From NCBI GenBank assembly GCA_927910885.1, contig CAKMOD010000032.1, positions 4,428-68,427 of the forward strand: DNA of 64,000 nt, in the 5' to 3' direction. Origin of the DNA: an uncultured Prevotella sp. GTDB taxonomy: Bacteria; Bacteroidota; Bacteroidia; Bacteroidales; Bacteroidaceae. The notes beneath the pieces are model-generated. The model was given only the letters and a program-made list of their open reading frames with translations. It made no database searches and had not been told where the DNA came from. The number at the start of each line of letters is the position of its first letter. Positions within the stretch are counted from its first letter, which is position 1. This document shows, piece by piece, positions 18,200-26,363 of the stretch. A program made the translations under genes and the position numbers.

Positions 18200-21100
18200 T
18201 TAGTTTATATGGAACTCCATCTTCTCATTCGACGAGATAAAGTCTATCAGCGTGCGGTCGACGTTAACGCCACCATTCTTACTCCGTAGCATAAGTACAG
18301 TGTTATCAGGTGTTCGCAACTGTATGTAAAGTTGTGTGTTACCGATATGTTGCTCGATGACTGTTGCTAATTCCGAAACGAAGGCATCGTCTAATGCTGT
18401 TGCATCCATAGAGATGGTAAAGCGTTCTAAACGGTTTTGTTTCACGTCATAGAGTTGCTCAATCTTCTGCACTTTTAGCTCTAATAGGTCAGGATTATTG
18501 CGATAACGAGGCTGACACTTAGCTGTTATATAAACGGTGTAGTTCATCTTCAAGAGGTTGTTCCACCGTGCCCAATCGTCACCAAACAATGCTAATTCGC
18601 CCGTTCCCTCAAAGTCTTCTATCGTGACAAAGCCAAAAGGCTTACCAGTCTTTTGCGAGAAGCGTTCGTTTACAGATGTGACAATACCACCAAATGTCAC
18701 TTCGTCAGCTTTTGCCAATTCTGTCATATTCGCATTGCGACCTATCATAGAGCAACGAGTGTTACACATGTTGTTCAGAACAACACTGTATTCATCGAGT
18801 GGGTGGGCTGACAGATAGATACCAACAAGTTCACGCTCCTTGTTCAATTTCTCAATAGTAGGCCACTTCTCTGCCTTTGGCGCAATAGGATGTACTACAT
18901 CAATAGCATCCATACCTCCGAAGAGGGAGTTCTGTTGTTGTGCCTTTTCGGCTTGGAAAAGCTGACCATAACGGACAATAGTATCTAAGAACAGATCACC
19001 CTTTGCAGTGACTGCAAAGTATTGTTCTCGCTGTAAACCGAAGCTGTCAAAACCACCACTATAAGCTAAACTTTCAAATGCTTTGCGGTTTACATTACTG
19101 AGGTCGACACGCTCAGCAAAGTCATATATATCCTTATAAGGGCCATTCTCCGTGCGTTCACGTACAATACTATCAGCCGCACTTGCCCCCATTCCCTTGA
19201 TAGCAGAGAGTCCGAAGCGAATCTCACCATGCTTGTTCACACCAAAGCCAATCTGACTCTCGTTGACATCAGGACCAAGGGTTGCAATCCTCAATGCCTT
19301 ACATTCCTCCATCAACTTTGTGATCTCGGTAATCTGACTGAAGCGACGTGTCATCAACGCAGCCATATATTCGGCTGGATAATGCGCCTTCATGTAGGCT
19401 GTCTGATAAGCTACCCATGAGTAGCAAGTGGCATGTGACTTATTGAAAGCATAGCTGGCAAACTTCTCCCAGTCGCTCCATATCTTCTCAAGAACTTGTG
19501 GGTCGTGTCCGTTCTCTTGTCCTTGCTTGATGAACTTAGGCTTCATCTTGTCAACGATAGCCTTCATCTTCTTACCCATCGCCTTACGAAGGGCGTCACT
19601 CTCACCACGTGTAAAGTTCGCCAACTGGCGACTCAAGAGCATTACTTGCTCCTGATAGACCGTAATACCGTATGTGTCTTTGAGGTACTTCTCCATACAT
19701 GGGATGTCGTACTTCACCAAAGATGGGTCATGCTTACGCTTGATAAAGTCAGGAATATAGTCCATTGGACCCGGACGATAGAGCGCATTCATGGCGATGA
19801 GGTCTTCAAACACAGTTGGATGAAGCTCACGAAGATACTTCTGCATACCTGCCGACTCAAACTGAAAAGTACCAACGGTTTGTCCACGTTGATAGAGTTG
19901 GTAGGTCAATTCGTCATCAATAGGAATCTTCTCAAGGTCAATCACGTCGCCAGTTGTCTGCTTAACAACCTTGCAAGCTTCCTTTAACTCGGAGAGAGTT
20001 TTCAGTCCGAGGAAGTCCATTTTGATAAGACCAGTAGATTCAATCACGTGACCATCATACTGAGTTACAGGTACCTTCTTCTCTGGGAAGTCTGGGTCTG
20101 TTGCCGTAGAGATAGGTACCCATTCATCAATAGGGTTACGACAGATAATGAATCCACAGGCATGAATACCCGTTCCACGCACAGTTCCCTCCAGCATCTT
20201 AGCGTATTTAATCGTATTGCGCTCCCTTATGTCTTCACTTACCTCCGCATTCTGCAACTCTGGAGTGCACTTGATGGCATTCGTTAAGTTCATCTTCATG
20301 CCATCAGGTAAGCGTTCTGGAATCGCCTTACAAAGGGCATTAGAGACATCTAACGGTAGTTTCTCTACGCGGGCAACATCCTTAATGGAGTTCTTTGTAG
20401 CCATCGTAGAGTAGGTTATAATATGTGCACAGTTCTCGTGTCCATACTTATCCATGACCCACTGCAGCACACGTCCGCGTCCGTCATCATCAAAGTCGGT
20501 ATCAATATCAGGGAGATTGACACGGTCAGGGTTGAGAAAACGCTCAAAAAGTAGGTCGTACTTCAATGGGTCAATCAGCGTGATACCAAGGCAATAAGCC
20601 ACAACAGAGCCTGCCGCCGAGCCACGACCTGGACCCACCATTACGCCCAATTCTTCTCTTGCCGCATTGATAAAGTCCTGCACTATAAGGAAGTAACCAG
20701 GAAAACCCATCGTTTTCATGACATGTAACTCAAAGCGGATGCGGCTATCAACCTCATCAGATAGTGGTTCACCATACAGCTTTTTAGCACCGTCATAGGC
20801 TAACTTTGCAAGGTAGTCAGCCTCAAATTTAATACGATATATCTTCTCATAGCCACCTAAACGGTCGATAACGGCTTGTCCTTCTTCAGGAGAAAGCGGA
20901 TTATTTCCGTTCTCGTCCGTTGTAAACTCCTTGTATATATCTTCTTCGCTGAACTTCTTTTTCCACTCTTCTTCTGTTCCAAAGTCTTCTGGAATAGGGA
21001 AGAAAGGCATGATAGGACCATGATTAATATTGTAGGTCTCTACCTTATCGAGAATCTCCAGCGTATTTGTCATTGCTTCTGGGATGTCTGAGAAAATCTC

Positions 21101-21919
21101 ATTCATCTCTGCACGCGTCTTAAACCACTCCTGCTTAGAGTAGCGCATACGCTTTGGATCATCCAAATCTTCGTTTGTTGAAAGACAGAGTAGGTGGTCA
21201 TGTGCCTCGGCTGTCTCCTTGTCTTCAAAGTGACAGTCATTGGTACATACTATCTTTATACCATATTCTTGCGCAAACTTCATGAGGACTTTGTTCGCTT
21301 TCTGCTGTAAAGGATAAGCCTCACGATTTGCTACTAAACTTGGGTCTTTTACTTCATGACGTTGCAACTCAAGGTAGAAATCATCTCCAAAGACACGATG
21401 ATACCACTCACAAGCTTCTCTTGCCCCCTCGATATCATCATGAATAATCTTGTTAGGAACTTCGCCTGCAATACAAGCTGTACACACAATCAGTCCTTCA
21501 TGATACTTCTCAAGCTGCTCACGGTCCGTACGGGGACGATAGTAATAACCATCCACCCACGCATTAGATACAAGTTTAATAAGGTTCTTGTATCCTGTGT
21601 AGTTCTTTGCTAACACGATAAGGTGGTAGCCTGAATTATCATGCATACTCTTATCCTTATTATGCATTGTGCGACGGGCTACATACATTTCGCAACCGAA
21701 GATAGGTTTGAAAGGTTCTTCGCCCTTCTCTTTCCTACCTTTATTGACCTTAGCACAATAATCAGCAAACTCTTTTATGCCGAACATCACACCGTGATCT
21801 GTAATCGCCATACCCTTCATTCCGTCTGCAATAGCCTTATCAACAAGGCGCGTTACCTTTGACTGGCCATCAAGAATAGAATAATTAGTGTGGACGTGTA
21901 AATGTACGTAATCTTCCAT
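18200..21919 (-). CDS. dnaE: DNA polymerase III subunit alpha
   Basis: Replicative polymerase catalytic subunit, 1239 residues from the chosen start. The ATG at 21919 gives MEDYVHLHVHTNYSILDG, the normal DnaE beginning with its PHP domain. The frame is open further upstream to 22075, but that extension crosses the promoter and is not family-like. Catalytic palm aspartates lie in LPDIDTDFDDDGR. A C-terminal OB-fold (VTFGGIVTSVNERF) is present. The gene diverges from psd, and a promoter with perfect spacing lies 24-54 nt upstream. Confidence 0.96.
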   Translation of the reverse strand: MEDYVHLHVHTNYSILDGQSKVTRLVDKAIADGMKGMAITDHGVMFGIKEFADYCAKVNKGRKEKGEEPFKPIFGCEMYVARRTMHNKDKSMHDNSGYHLIVLAKNYTGYKNLIKLVSNAWVDGYYYRPRTDREQLEKYHEGLIVCTACIAGEVPNKIIHDDIEGAREACEWYHRVFGDDFYLELQRHEVKDPSLVANREAYPLQQKANKVLMKFAQEYGIKIVCTNDCHFEDKETAEAHDHLLCLSTNEDLDDPKRMRYSKQEWFKTRAEMNEIFSDIPEAMTNTLEILDKVETYNINHGPIMPFFPIPEDFGTEEEWKKKFSEEDIYKEFTTDENGNNPLSPEEGQAVIDRLGGYEKIYRIKFEADYLAKLAYDGAKKLYGEPLSDEVDSRIRFELHVMKTMGFPGYFLIVQDFINAAREELGVMVGPGRGSAAGSVVAYCLGITLIDPLKYDLLFERFLNPDRVNLPDIDTDFDDDGRGRVLQWVMDKYGHENCAHIITYSTMATKNSIKDVARVEKLPLDVSNALCKAIPERLPDGMKMNLTNAIKCTPELQNAEVSEDIRERNTIKYAKMLEGTVRGTGIHACGFIICRNPIDEWVPISTATDPDFPEKKVPVTQYDGHVIESTGLIKMDFLGLKTLSELKEACKVVKQTTGDVIDLEKIPIDDELTYQLYQRGQTVGTFQFESAGMQKYLRELHPTVFEDLIAMNALYRPGPMDYIPDFIKRKHDPSLVKYDIPCMEKYLKDTYGITVYQEQVMLLSRQLANFTRGESDALRKAMGKKMKAIVDKMKPKFIKQGQENGHDPQVLEKIWSDWEKFASYAFNKSHATCYSWVAYQTAYMKAHYPAEYMAALMTRRFSQITEITKLMEECKALRIATLGPDVNESQIGFGVNKHGEIRFGLSAIKGMGASAADSIVRERTENGPYKDIYDFAERVDLSNVNRKAFESLAYSGGFDSFGLQREQYFAVTAKGDLFLDTIVRYGQLFQAEKAQQQNSLFGGMDAIDVVHPIAPKAEKWPTIEKLNKERELVGIYLSAHPLDEYSVVLNNMCNTRCSMIGRNANMTELAKADEVTFGGIVTSVNERFSQKTGKPFGFVTIEDFEGTGELALFGDDWARWNNLLKMNYTVYITAKCQPRYRNNPDLLELKVQKIEQLYDVKQNRLERFTISMDATALDDAFVSELATVIEQHIGNTQLYIQLRTPDNTVLMLRSKNGGVNVDRTLIDFISSNEKMEFHIN

Positions 21920-21942
21920 TGAACTTATGCGTTTTTGAGCTG

Positions 21943-21973
21943 TAAAGTTACTATGAAAAGCCGACATAGCAAA
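21943..21973 (-). promoter_or_regulatory. Predicted dnaE promoter
   Basis: Read on the minus strand: TTTG (21973-21970), exactly 19 nt, then TAACTTTA (21950-21943), one base from TAnnTTTG. It fits the chosen dnaE start at 21919. Confidence 0.65.
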
Positions 21974-21989
21974 AGATTGAGAGTGAAAA

Positions 21990-22021
21990 TTTGTGGAAAC
22001 GACAAAAAAGAAGTACCTTTG
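21990..22021 (+). promoter_or_regulatory. Predicted psd promoter
   Basis: TTTG (21990-21993), 20 nt, TACCTTTG (22014-22021). Transcription should begin near 22027. This rules out any start codon upstream of that point and places the psd start at the ATG at 22051. The -33 elements of this and the divergent dnaE promoter are only 16 bp apart. Confidence 0.7.
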
Positions 22022-22050
22022 CAACAAAACAAATACGTCGTTTATCGACC

Positions 22051-22754
22051 ATGGGAAAATAAAGAAGAAACTCAAAAAGATTAGAATCCATCACGAAGGG
22101 ACAAATACATTACTCTACGGAGGTATAGGTCTTGCCCTTATCGCCTTGGTTCTCTGGTTTGCAGTTCCAACGAAGATACCATTTTGGATTTTTGTAGTTG
22201 TGTTCGGTACCGTTTATGGTATAGTACTTAATTTCTATCAGTGTCCTATCCGCTATTTCGGAAGTGAGGATACTGAGGGTATTGTCGTGGCTCCAGCCGA
22301 CGGCCATATCGTTGTGATAGAAGAAGTAGATGAAAACGAATATTTCCATGACCGCCGATTGATGATTTCCATCTTTATGAGTCTATGGAACGTTCATGCC
22401 AATTGGTTCCCCGTAGACGGAGTCGTAAAGTCTGTACAACACTTTGATGGTAAGTTCCACAAAGCTTGGCTCCCTAAGGCAAGCGAGGAAAACGAACATG
22501 CTGACACAATTATCACAACTCCTGATGGCACAGATATTCTCTGTCGTCAGATTGCTGGTGCTATGGCACGTCGTATCGTTACATACGCTAAGCCAGGTGA
22601 GGATTGTTATATTGATGAGCATCTCGGCTTCATTAAGTTGGGTAGTCGTGTAGACATCTTTCTTCCTGTAGGCTCTGAGGTATGTGTTAAGATGGGTCAG
22701 ACTACAACGGGTGATCAGACGGTGATTGCTAAGCTGAAGCCAAATAATAAGTAA
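22051..22754 (+). CDS. psd: Phosphatidylserine decarboxylase, with an apparent one-base deletion at codons 2-4
   Basis: Pyruvoyl enzyme that converts phosphatidylserine to phosphatidylethanolamine at the membrane. The sequence has two N-terminal membrane segments ([25 protein letters not shown]). The self-cleavage site is LGSR in [13 protein letters not shown], typical of short Bacteroidetes Psd proteins. The main frame is open from a GTG at 21993, but that codon lies in the -33 promoter element. The ATG at 22051 is in the wrong frame by one base. Restoring one A in the AAAA run at 22055-22058 gives [17 protein letters not shown] and a 234-residue protein of normal length. Either the deposited sequence lacks one A or the start is unusual. 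pssA follows after two bases. Confidence 0.85.
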
Positions 22755-22756
22755 AG

Positions 22757-23461
22757 ATGAAGAAACATATCCCTAACAGTATTACTTGTTGCAATCTGAT
22801 TTCAGGTTGTATTGCTACAGGCTTTGCTTTTGCTGGTAATATAAAGGTAGCGTTGCTGTTGATTATTATTGGTGCAGTGTTCGACTTCTTTGATGGAATG
22901 TTAGCTCGTTTACTGAATGTAAGTTCTCCTATTGGTAAGGAGTTAGACTCTTTGGCAGATGTGATTACCTTCGGTTTAGCACCTTCAACTATCATTTTTT
23001 CGCAGTTGCATGTGATGTCTTATCCAACATTCCTTGAGCCATTGCGTGACTATTTGCCTTATGCAGCTTTTATCATGGCAGCTTTCTCGGCATTACGCCT
23101 TGCAAAGTTTAATCTTGATGAACGTCAGGCATTAGGTTTTATAGGATTGCCAACACCAGCGAATGCACTCTTCTGGGGCTCACTTCTTGTAGGTGTAGGA
23201 GAGAAGTTAGAAACCCGTCCATGGGCTTTATACTTTATTCTTGCAGGTGTTCTTATTAGTTCTTGGCTGCTCGTTTCAGAGATTCCAATGTTTGCTTTAA
23301 AGTTTAAGCACTGGTCATTCAAGGGTAATGAGGTGAAGTATCTCTTCTTGATTACTTGTTGTCCATTGGTAGTCATCTTTGGTATCTCGTCATTTGCTAT
23401 TATCATTGCATGGTATGTGATACTATCAGCTATCGTAAAACAATCCCCAACACAACAGTAA
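22757..23461 (+). CDS. pssA: CDP-diacylglycerol--serine O-phosphatidyltransferase
   Basis: Integral membrane enzyme that makes phosphatidylserine, the substrate of the adjacent Psd. The CDP-alcohol phosphotransferase motif begins at FFDGMLAR and continues to the paired aspartates in GKELDSLAD, with the correct D-G-x2-A-R-x8-G-x3-D-x3-D spacing. Several membrane helices cover the 234 residues. The two-base gap to psd and the shared pathway show one operon. Confidence 0.96.
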   Translation: MKKHIPNSITCCNLISGCIATGFAFAGNIKVALLLIIIGAVFDFFDGMLARLLNVSSPIGKELDSLADVITFGLAPSTIIFSQLHVMSYPTFLEPLRDYLPYAAFIMAAFSALRLAKFNLDERQALGFIGLPTPANALFWGSLLVGVGEKLETRPWALYFILAGVLISSWLLVSEIPMFALKFKHWSFKGNEVKYLFLITCCPLVVIFGISSFAIIIAWYVILSAIVKQSPTQQ

Positions 23462-23480
23462 GGGGTATAAGTTCAAAGCT

Positions 23481-23750
23481 ATGTCAATTATTGCTTTTAT
23501 TCTGAAGTTTGCGTTTTTCTTCTTCATAGCGTTTTTTGTGATTATCTTATGGGTGGCTTTTGCATTCTATAAGCAGATGACACGCGCACGTCGTCAGTTT
23601 AATCCTAACAACTATCAGTATCAAGAACCAAGCTCTACAGAGAATACTATTATCGATAATCGCCCAATAGAGGAACGCCGTAAGCAGGTAATTCCAGATA
23701 GCGAGGGTGAGTATGTAGACTTCACGGAGTCTGATGATACTCAATCATAA
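23481..23750 (+). CDS. Small membrane protein, DUF4834-like
   Basis: An 89-residue protein with one N-terminal membrane helix (about residues 5-28, rich in Phe) and a basic then acidic polar tail ending YVDFTESDD. This layout and its place just after pssA match DUF4834 proteins of Bacteroidetes. It is the third gene of the psd-pssA unit, 19 nt after pssA. Function unknown; a link to phospholipid synthesis is only suggested by position. Confidence 0.7.
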   Translation: MSIIAFILKFAFFFFIAFFVIILWVAFAFYKQMTRARRQFNPNNYQYQEPSSTENTIIDNRPIEERRKQVIPDSEGEYVDFTESDDTQS

Positions 23751-23780
23751 TAAGATGTAACAGAACATTATATACATAAA

Positions 23781-23820
23781 AAAATATAGGACAAATCAAT
23801 GTGATTTGTCCTATATTTTT
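23781..23820 (+). terminator. Terminator of the psd-pssA-DUF4834 operon
   Basis: An 18-bp perfect stem (AAAATATAGGACAAATCA, 23781-23798, with 23802-23819) closes on a 3-nt loop and ends in a T-run. Confidence 0.9.
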
Positions 23821-23861
23821 ATCTTTACTTTTCTAATTGATACTCAATAGCATTCGAATTA

Positions 23862-24050
23862 AGCCTTAATTGCCTTCTAAAAGATGCTCTTTTGAAGTCT
23901 TACTAACGCCCTTTTGGAGTCCAATTAAGCACCTTTTCTTAAGCTGTTTTGTAACGTTTTGAATAGCAGTTAGTTACAACAGTACTTGAAAAAGCCTTTT
24001 TATCCCTTTGTATCATGCTATAAGCAGCATTTTATGTAAATATATTTCGC
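23862..24050 (+). repeat. Dispersed A/T-rich element with 22-nt units, copy 1
   Basis: Related 22-nt units start at 23862, 23884, 23906 and 23928, with heads such as ATGCTCTTTTGAAGTC and ACGCCCTTTTGGAGTCC. It shares the core with copies at 49941-50285 (same strand) and 59281-59640 (opposite strand). This copy is shorter or more diverged outside the core. It fills the gap between psd-operon terminator and tsaE, and I see no gene in it. Confidence 0.75.
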
Positions 24051-24085
24051 AGTCGAACAAGGCGCTTTCCTCCTCCTATTTTTCG

Positions 24086-24496
24086 TTAGCAAGTCAGTTT
24101 GCGAGTACCGTCAGGCTGCTCTTCGATAGTAACCTTGATGACATTTTCAGGAAGTACCTCCTCAATCAGCTCTGGCCATTCTAACAAGCAGAGGTTACCA
24201 CTATAGAAGTAGTCCTCATATCCCATGTCATATACCTCTTCCAACTTCTTGATACGATAGAAGTCAAAGTGGTAGATTGGGTCATCATTGCCGTCAGTAT
24301 ATTCGTTGATAATAGCGAAAGTAGGGGAGGTGATAACATCTTCTACACCTAAGACCTCGCAAAGAGCCTTGATGAAAGTAGTCTTTCCAGCACCCATCTT
24401 TCCATAGAAAGCGAATACCTTTCCATCGCCCATTCCATTGACAAATTCCTTTGCAGCCTCATGGATAGTGTCGAGGCTTTTGATTGTAATTTCCAT
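24086..24496 (-). CDS. tsaE: tRNA threonylcarbamoyladenosine biosynthesis ATPase TsaE
   Basis: P-loop ATPase needed with TsaB and TsaD to make t6A37 in ANN-decoding tRNAs. The Walker A motif is GKMGAGKTTF (about residues 31-40). A TSPTF segment and a DFYRI motif follow, both typical. Length (136 residues) is standard for the family. It lies 232 nt beyond the porX stop on the same strand, so it may have its own promoter. Confidence 0.93.
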   Translation of the reverse strand: MEITIKSLDTIHEAAKEFVNGMGDGKVFAFYGKMGAGKTTFIKALCEVLGVEDVITSPTFAIINEYTDGNDDPIYHFDFYRIKKLEEVYDMGYEDYFYSGNLCLLEWPELIEEVLPENVIKVTIEEQPDGTRKLTC

Positions 24497-24683
24497 ATTG
24501 TTTTCTTTTTATTCTGTTTATGCGGAAGGTGGTTATAAGTAGCTTGGCAATCAATATTTTTTATAAGTCTTTGATAGCTTTATAGACTTCTAAGTCTGAA
24601 CATTTCTGCCACAACCATCCTTTTCTATTAGATATTCATTTCCTTATATGATAAACTCTTTGACTCATCTTGCAGATAACTTT

Positions 24684-24725
24684 GGAGGAAATCTCCCCTC
24701 CTTTCGGAGGGATTGGGGGAGGCTC
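24684..24725. other. G/C-rich nested hairpin after porX
   Basis: GGAG (24684) pairs with CTCC (24725). Inside are CTCCCC against GGGGGA and CTCC-TTTC-GGAG. The plus strand holds GGAGGGATTGGGGGAGG, four G-tracts that could form a quadruplex. It begins 4 nt beyond the porX stop and lacks a T-run, so it is not a standard terminator. Confidence 0.5.
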
Positions 24726-24728
24726 CTC

Positions 24729-26345
24729 TTACCTCTTTCTTGGACTAAGCGTTGCCAATGGCACAATCATCTCTTCCATTGAGATTCCTCCGTGCTGGAA
24801 AGTATCTTTGTAGTAAGAAACGTAATAGTTATAATTATTGGGATAAGCAAAGAAGGAGTCGCCAGTAGCAAAGACATAGCTTGTGCTGAGGTTTGGTGCT
24901 GGCAGCTGTGCAAGATGAGGATTCTTGATAGCGAATACCTGACGTGCATCGTAGTTGAGGCTCTTTCCTAACTTATAACGCAGATTGGTGTTTGTATTGC
25001 GGTCACCAATAATCTTGACAGGATTTGTCGTACGAATAGAACCGTGATCGGTCGTAATGATGACCTTGTAGTCAGACTGTGCCAGCTCTTTGAATACATC
25101 TGCCAATACGCTGTGTTGGAACCAACTAAGCGTGATAGATCGATATGCACTTTCATTGCTTGCTAATTCGCGTATCATTCTCATCTCTGTACGAGCGTGA
25201 GAAAGCATGTCGACGAAGTTTACTACAAGTACATTGAGGTCGTTCTGCGCAAGGTTCTTATATTGCTGCATGAACTTGTCTGCACCGGTAGAGTCGTTAA
25301 TCTTATGATAAGAGAACTTATCATGTCGGCGATAGCGGTCTATCTGTGTCTGTATGAGAGGTTCCTCGTTGAGGTTTTTACCTTCTTCTTCGTCTTCATC
25401 TACCCACAGCTCTGGGAACATTGTTGCTATCTGCTTTGGCATAAGACCGCTGAAAATAGCATTACGAGCATACTGTGTGGCAGTTGGAAGAATACTCATG
25501 TAGAGGTCTTCTTCAATGTCAAACATGTCGCCAATCTCTTTTGAGAGAATGCGCCATTGGTCGAGTCGGAAGTTATCAACGACGATGAGGAATACCTTCT
25601 CACCTTTATCAATCAATGGGAATACCTTGCTTTTGAAAATATCAGTGCTTAGCAACGGACGATTATCAGCGTTGTTCGTTTGCTGTTTCTTCTGTCCAGC
25701 CAGCTTAGAGAAGCTATTGTTTATCTTATTGTCTTGTGGTGCTACCCAGTCAAGATAGTTCTTCGCAATGTATTTAGCAAAACCGTTGTTGGCTTCTTCC
25801 TTTTGCATCTTCAACATTTCGGTCATATTGCTATCAGCACTGCTTAGTTCCAGTTCCCAATGTACAAGCTTCCGATAGACTTCCTTCCAATCATTGAATG
25901 TTCGGCAGTCGGCTATCTGCATGGCAATTTGCTGGTAGTTCTGCTGATAACTGCTTTGAGTTACTTCCGTAACAATCTCCTTTTGGTGGATATTCTTCTT
26001 CAGTGTAAGGAGAATCTGATTAGGGTTGACAGGCTTAATGAGGTAATCGGCAATCTTTGCACCGATTGCTTGGTTCATAATGTCTTCCTCCTCGCTCTTC
26101 GTTACCATAACGATAGGTGTGGCAGGTTGAATCTCCTTAATACGTTGCAACGTTTCTAAACCAGATAAACCAGGCATCTGCTCGTCCAAGAGAACGAGAT
26201 CGAATGTCTGCGTTTGGCATTGGTCGATGGCATCAGTACCATTGCTGACCGTTACTACTTCGTATCCTTTCTTCTCAAGGAAGATGATATGAGCCTTTAA
26301 TAACTCAATCTCATCATCTACCCAAAGTAACAATCCATTGCTCAT
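24729..26345 (-). CDS. porX: PorX-type response regulator with PglZ phosphatase domain (type IX secretion control)
   Basis: Two-part regulator of 538 residues. An N-terminal CheY-like receiver has the acidic pair D10/D11, the phospho-acceptor D54 (LVLLDEQMPG) and the conserved Lys in YLIKPVNP. It is joined to a C-terminal PglZ alkaline-phosphatase-like domain with metal-binding motifs VVDNFRLDQW, VNFVDMLSH and TTDHGSIR. In Porphyromonas gingivalis, PorX with PorY controls type IX secretion through the sigma factor SigP. No porY or sigma gene is in this window. It starts 18 nt after porW, so both are in one operon. Confidence 0.92.
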   Translation of the reverse strand: MSNGLLLWVDDEIELLKAHIIFLEKKGYEVVTVSNGTDAIDQCQTQTFDLVLLDEQMPGLSGLETLQRIKEIQPATPIVMVTKSEEEDIMNQAIGAKIADYLIKPVNPNQILLTLKKNIHQKEIVTEVTQSSYQQNYQQIAMQIADCRTFNDWKEVYRKLVHWELELSSADSNMTEMLKMQKEEANNGFAKYIAKNYLDWVAPQDNKINNSFSKLAGQKKQQTNNADNRPLLSTDIFKSKVFPLIDKGEKVFLIVVDNFRLDQWRILSKEIGDMFDIEEDLYMSILPTATQYARNAIFSGLMPKQIATMFPELWVDEDEEEGKNLNEEPLIQTQIDRYRRHDKFSYHKINDSTGADKFMQQYKNLAQNDLNVLVVNFVDMLSHARTEMRMIRELASNESAYRSITLSWFQHSVLADVFKELAQSDYKVIITTDHGSIRTTNPVKIIGDRNTNTNLRYKLGKSLNYDARQVFAIKNPHLAQLPAPNLSTSYVFATGDSFFAYPNNYNYYVSYYKDTFQHGGISMEEMIVPLATLSPRKR

Positions 26346-26363
26346 AGTTGTTATCTCCTTTCA

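Noticed and set aside
21920..22075. Longer N-terminus for dnaE from 22075
   Set aside because: The extension crosses both divergent promoters and does not resemble DnaE; MEDYVHLHV is the family start.
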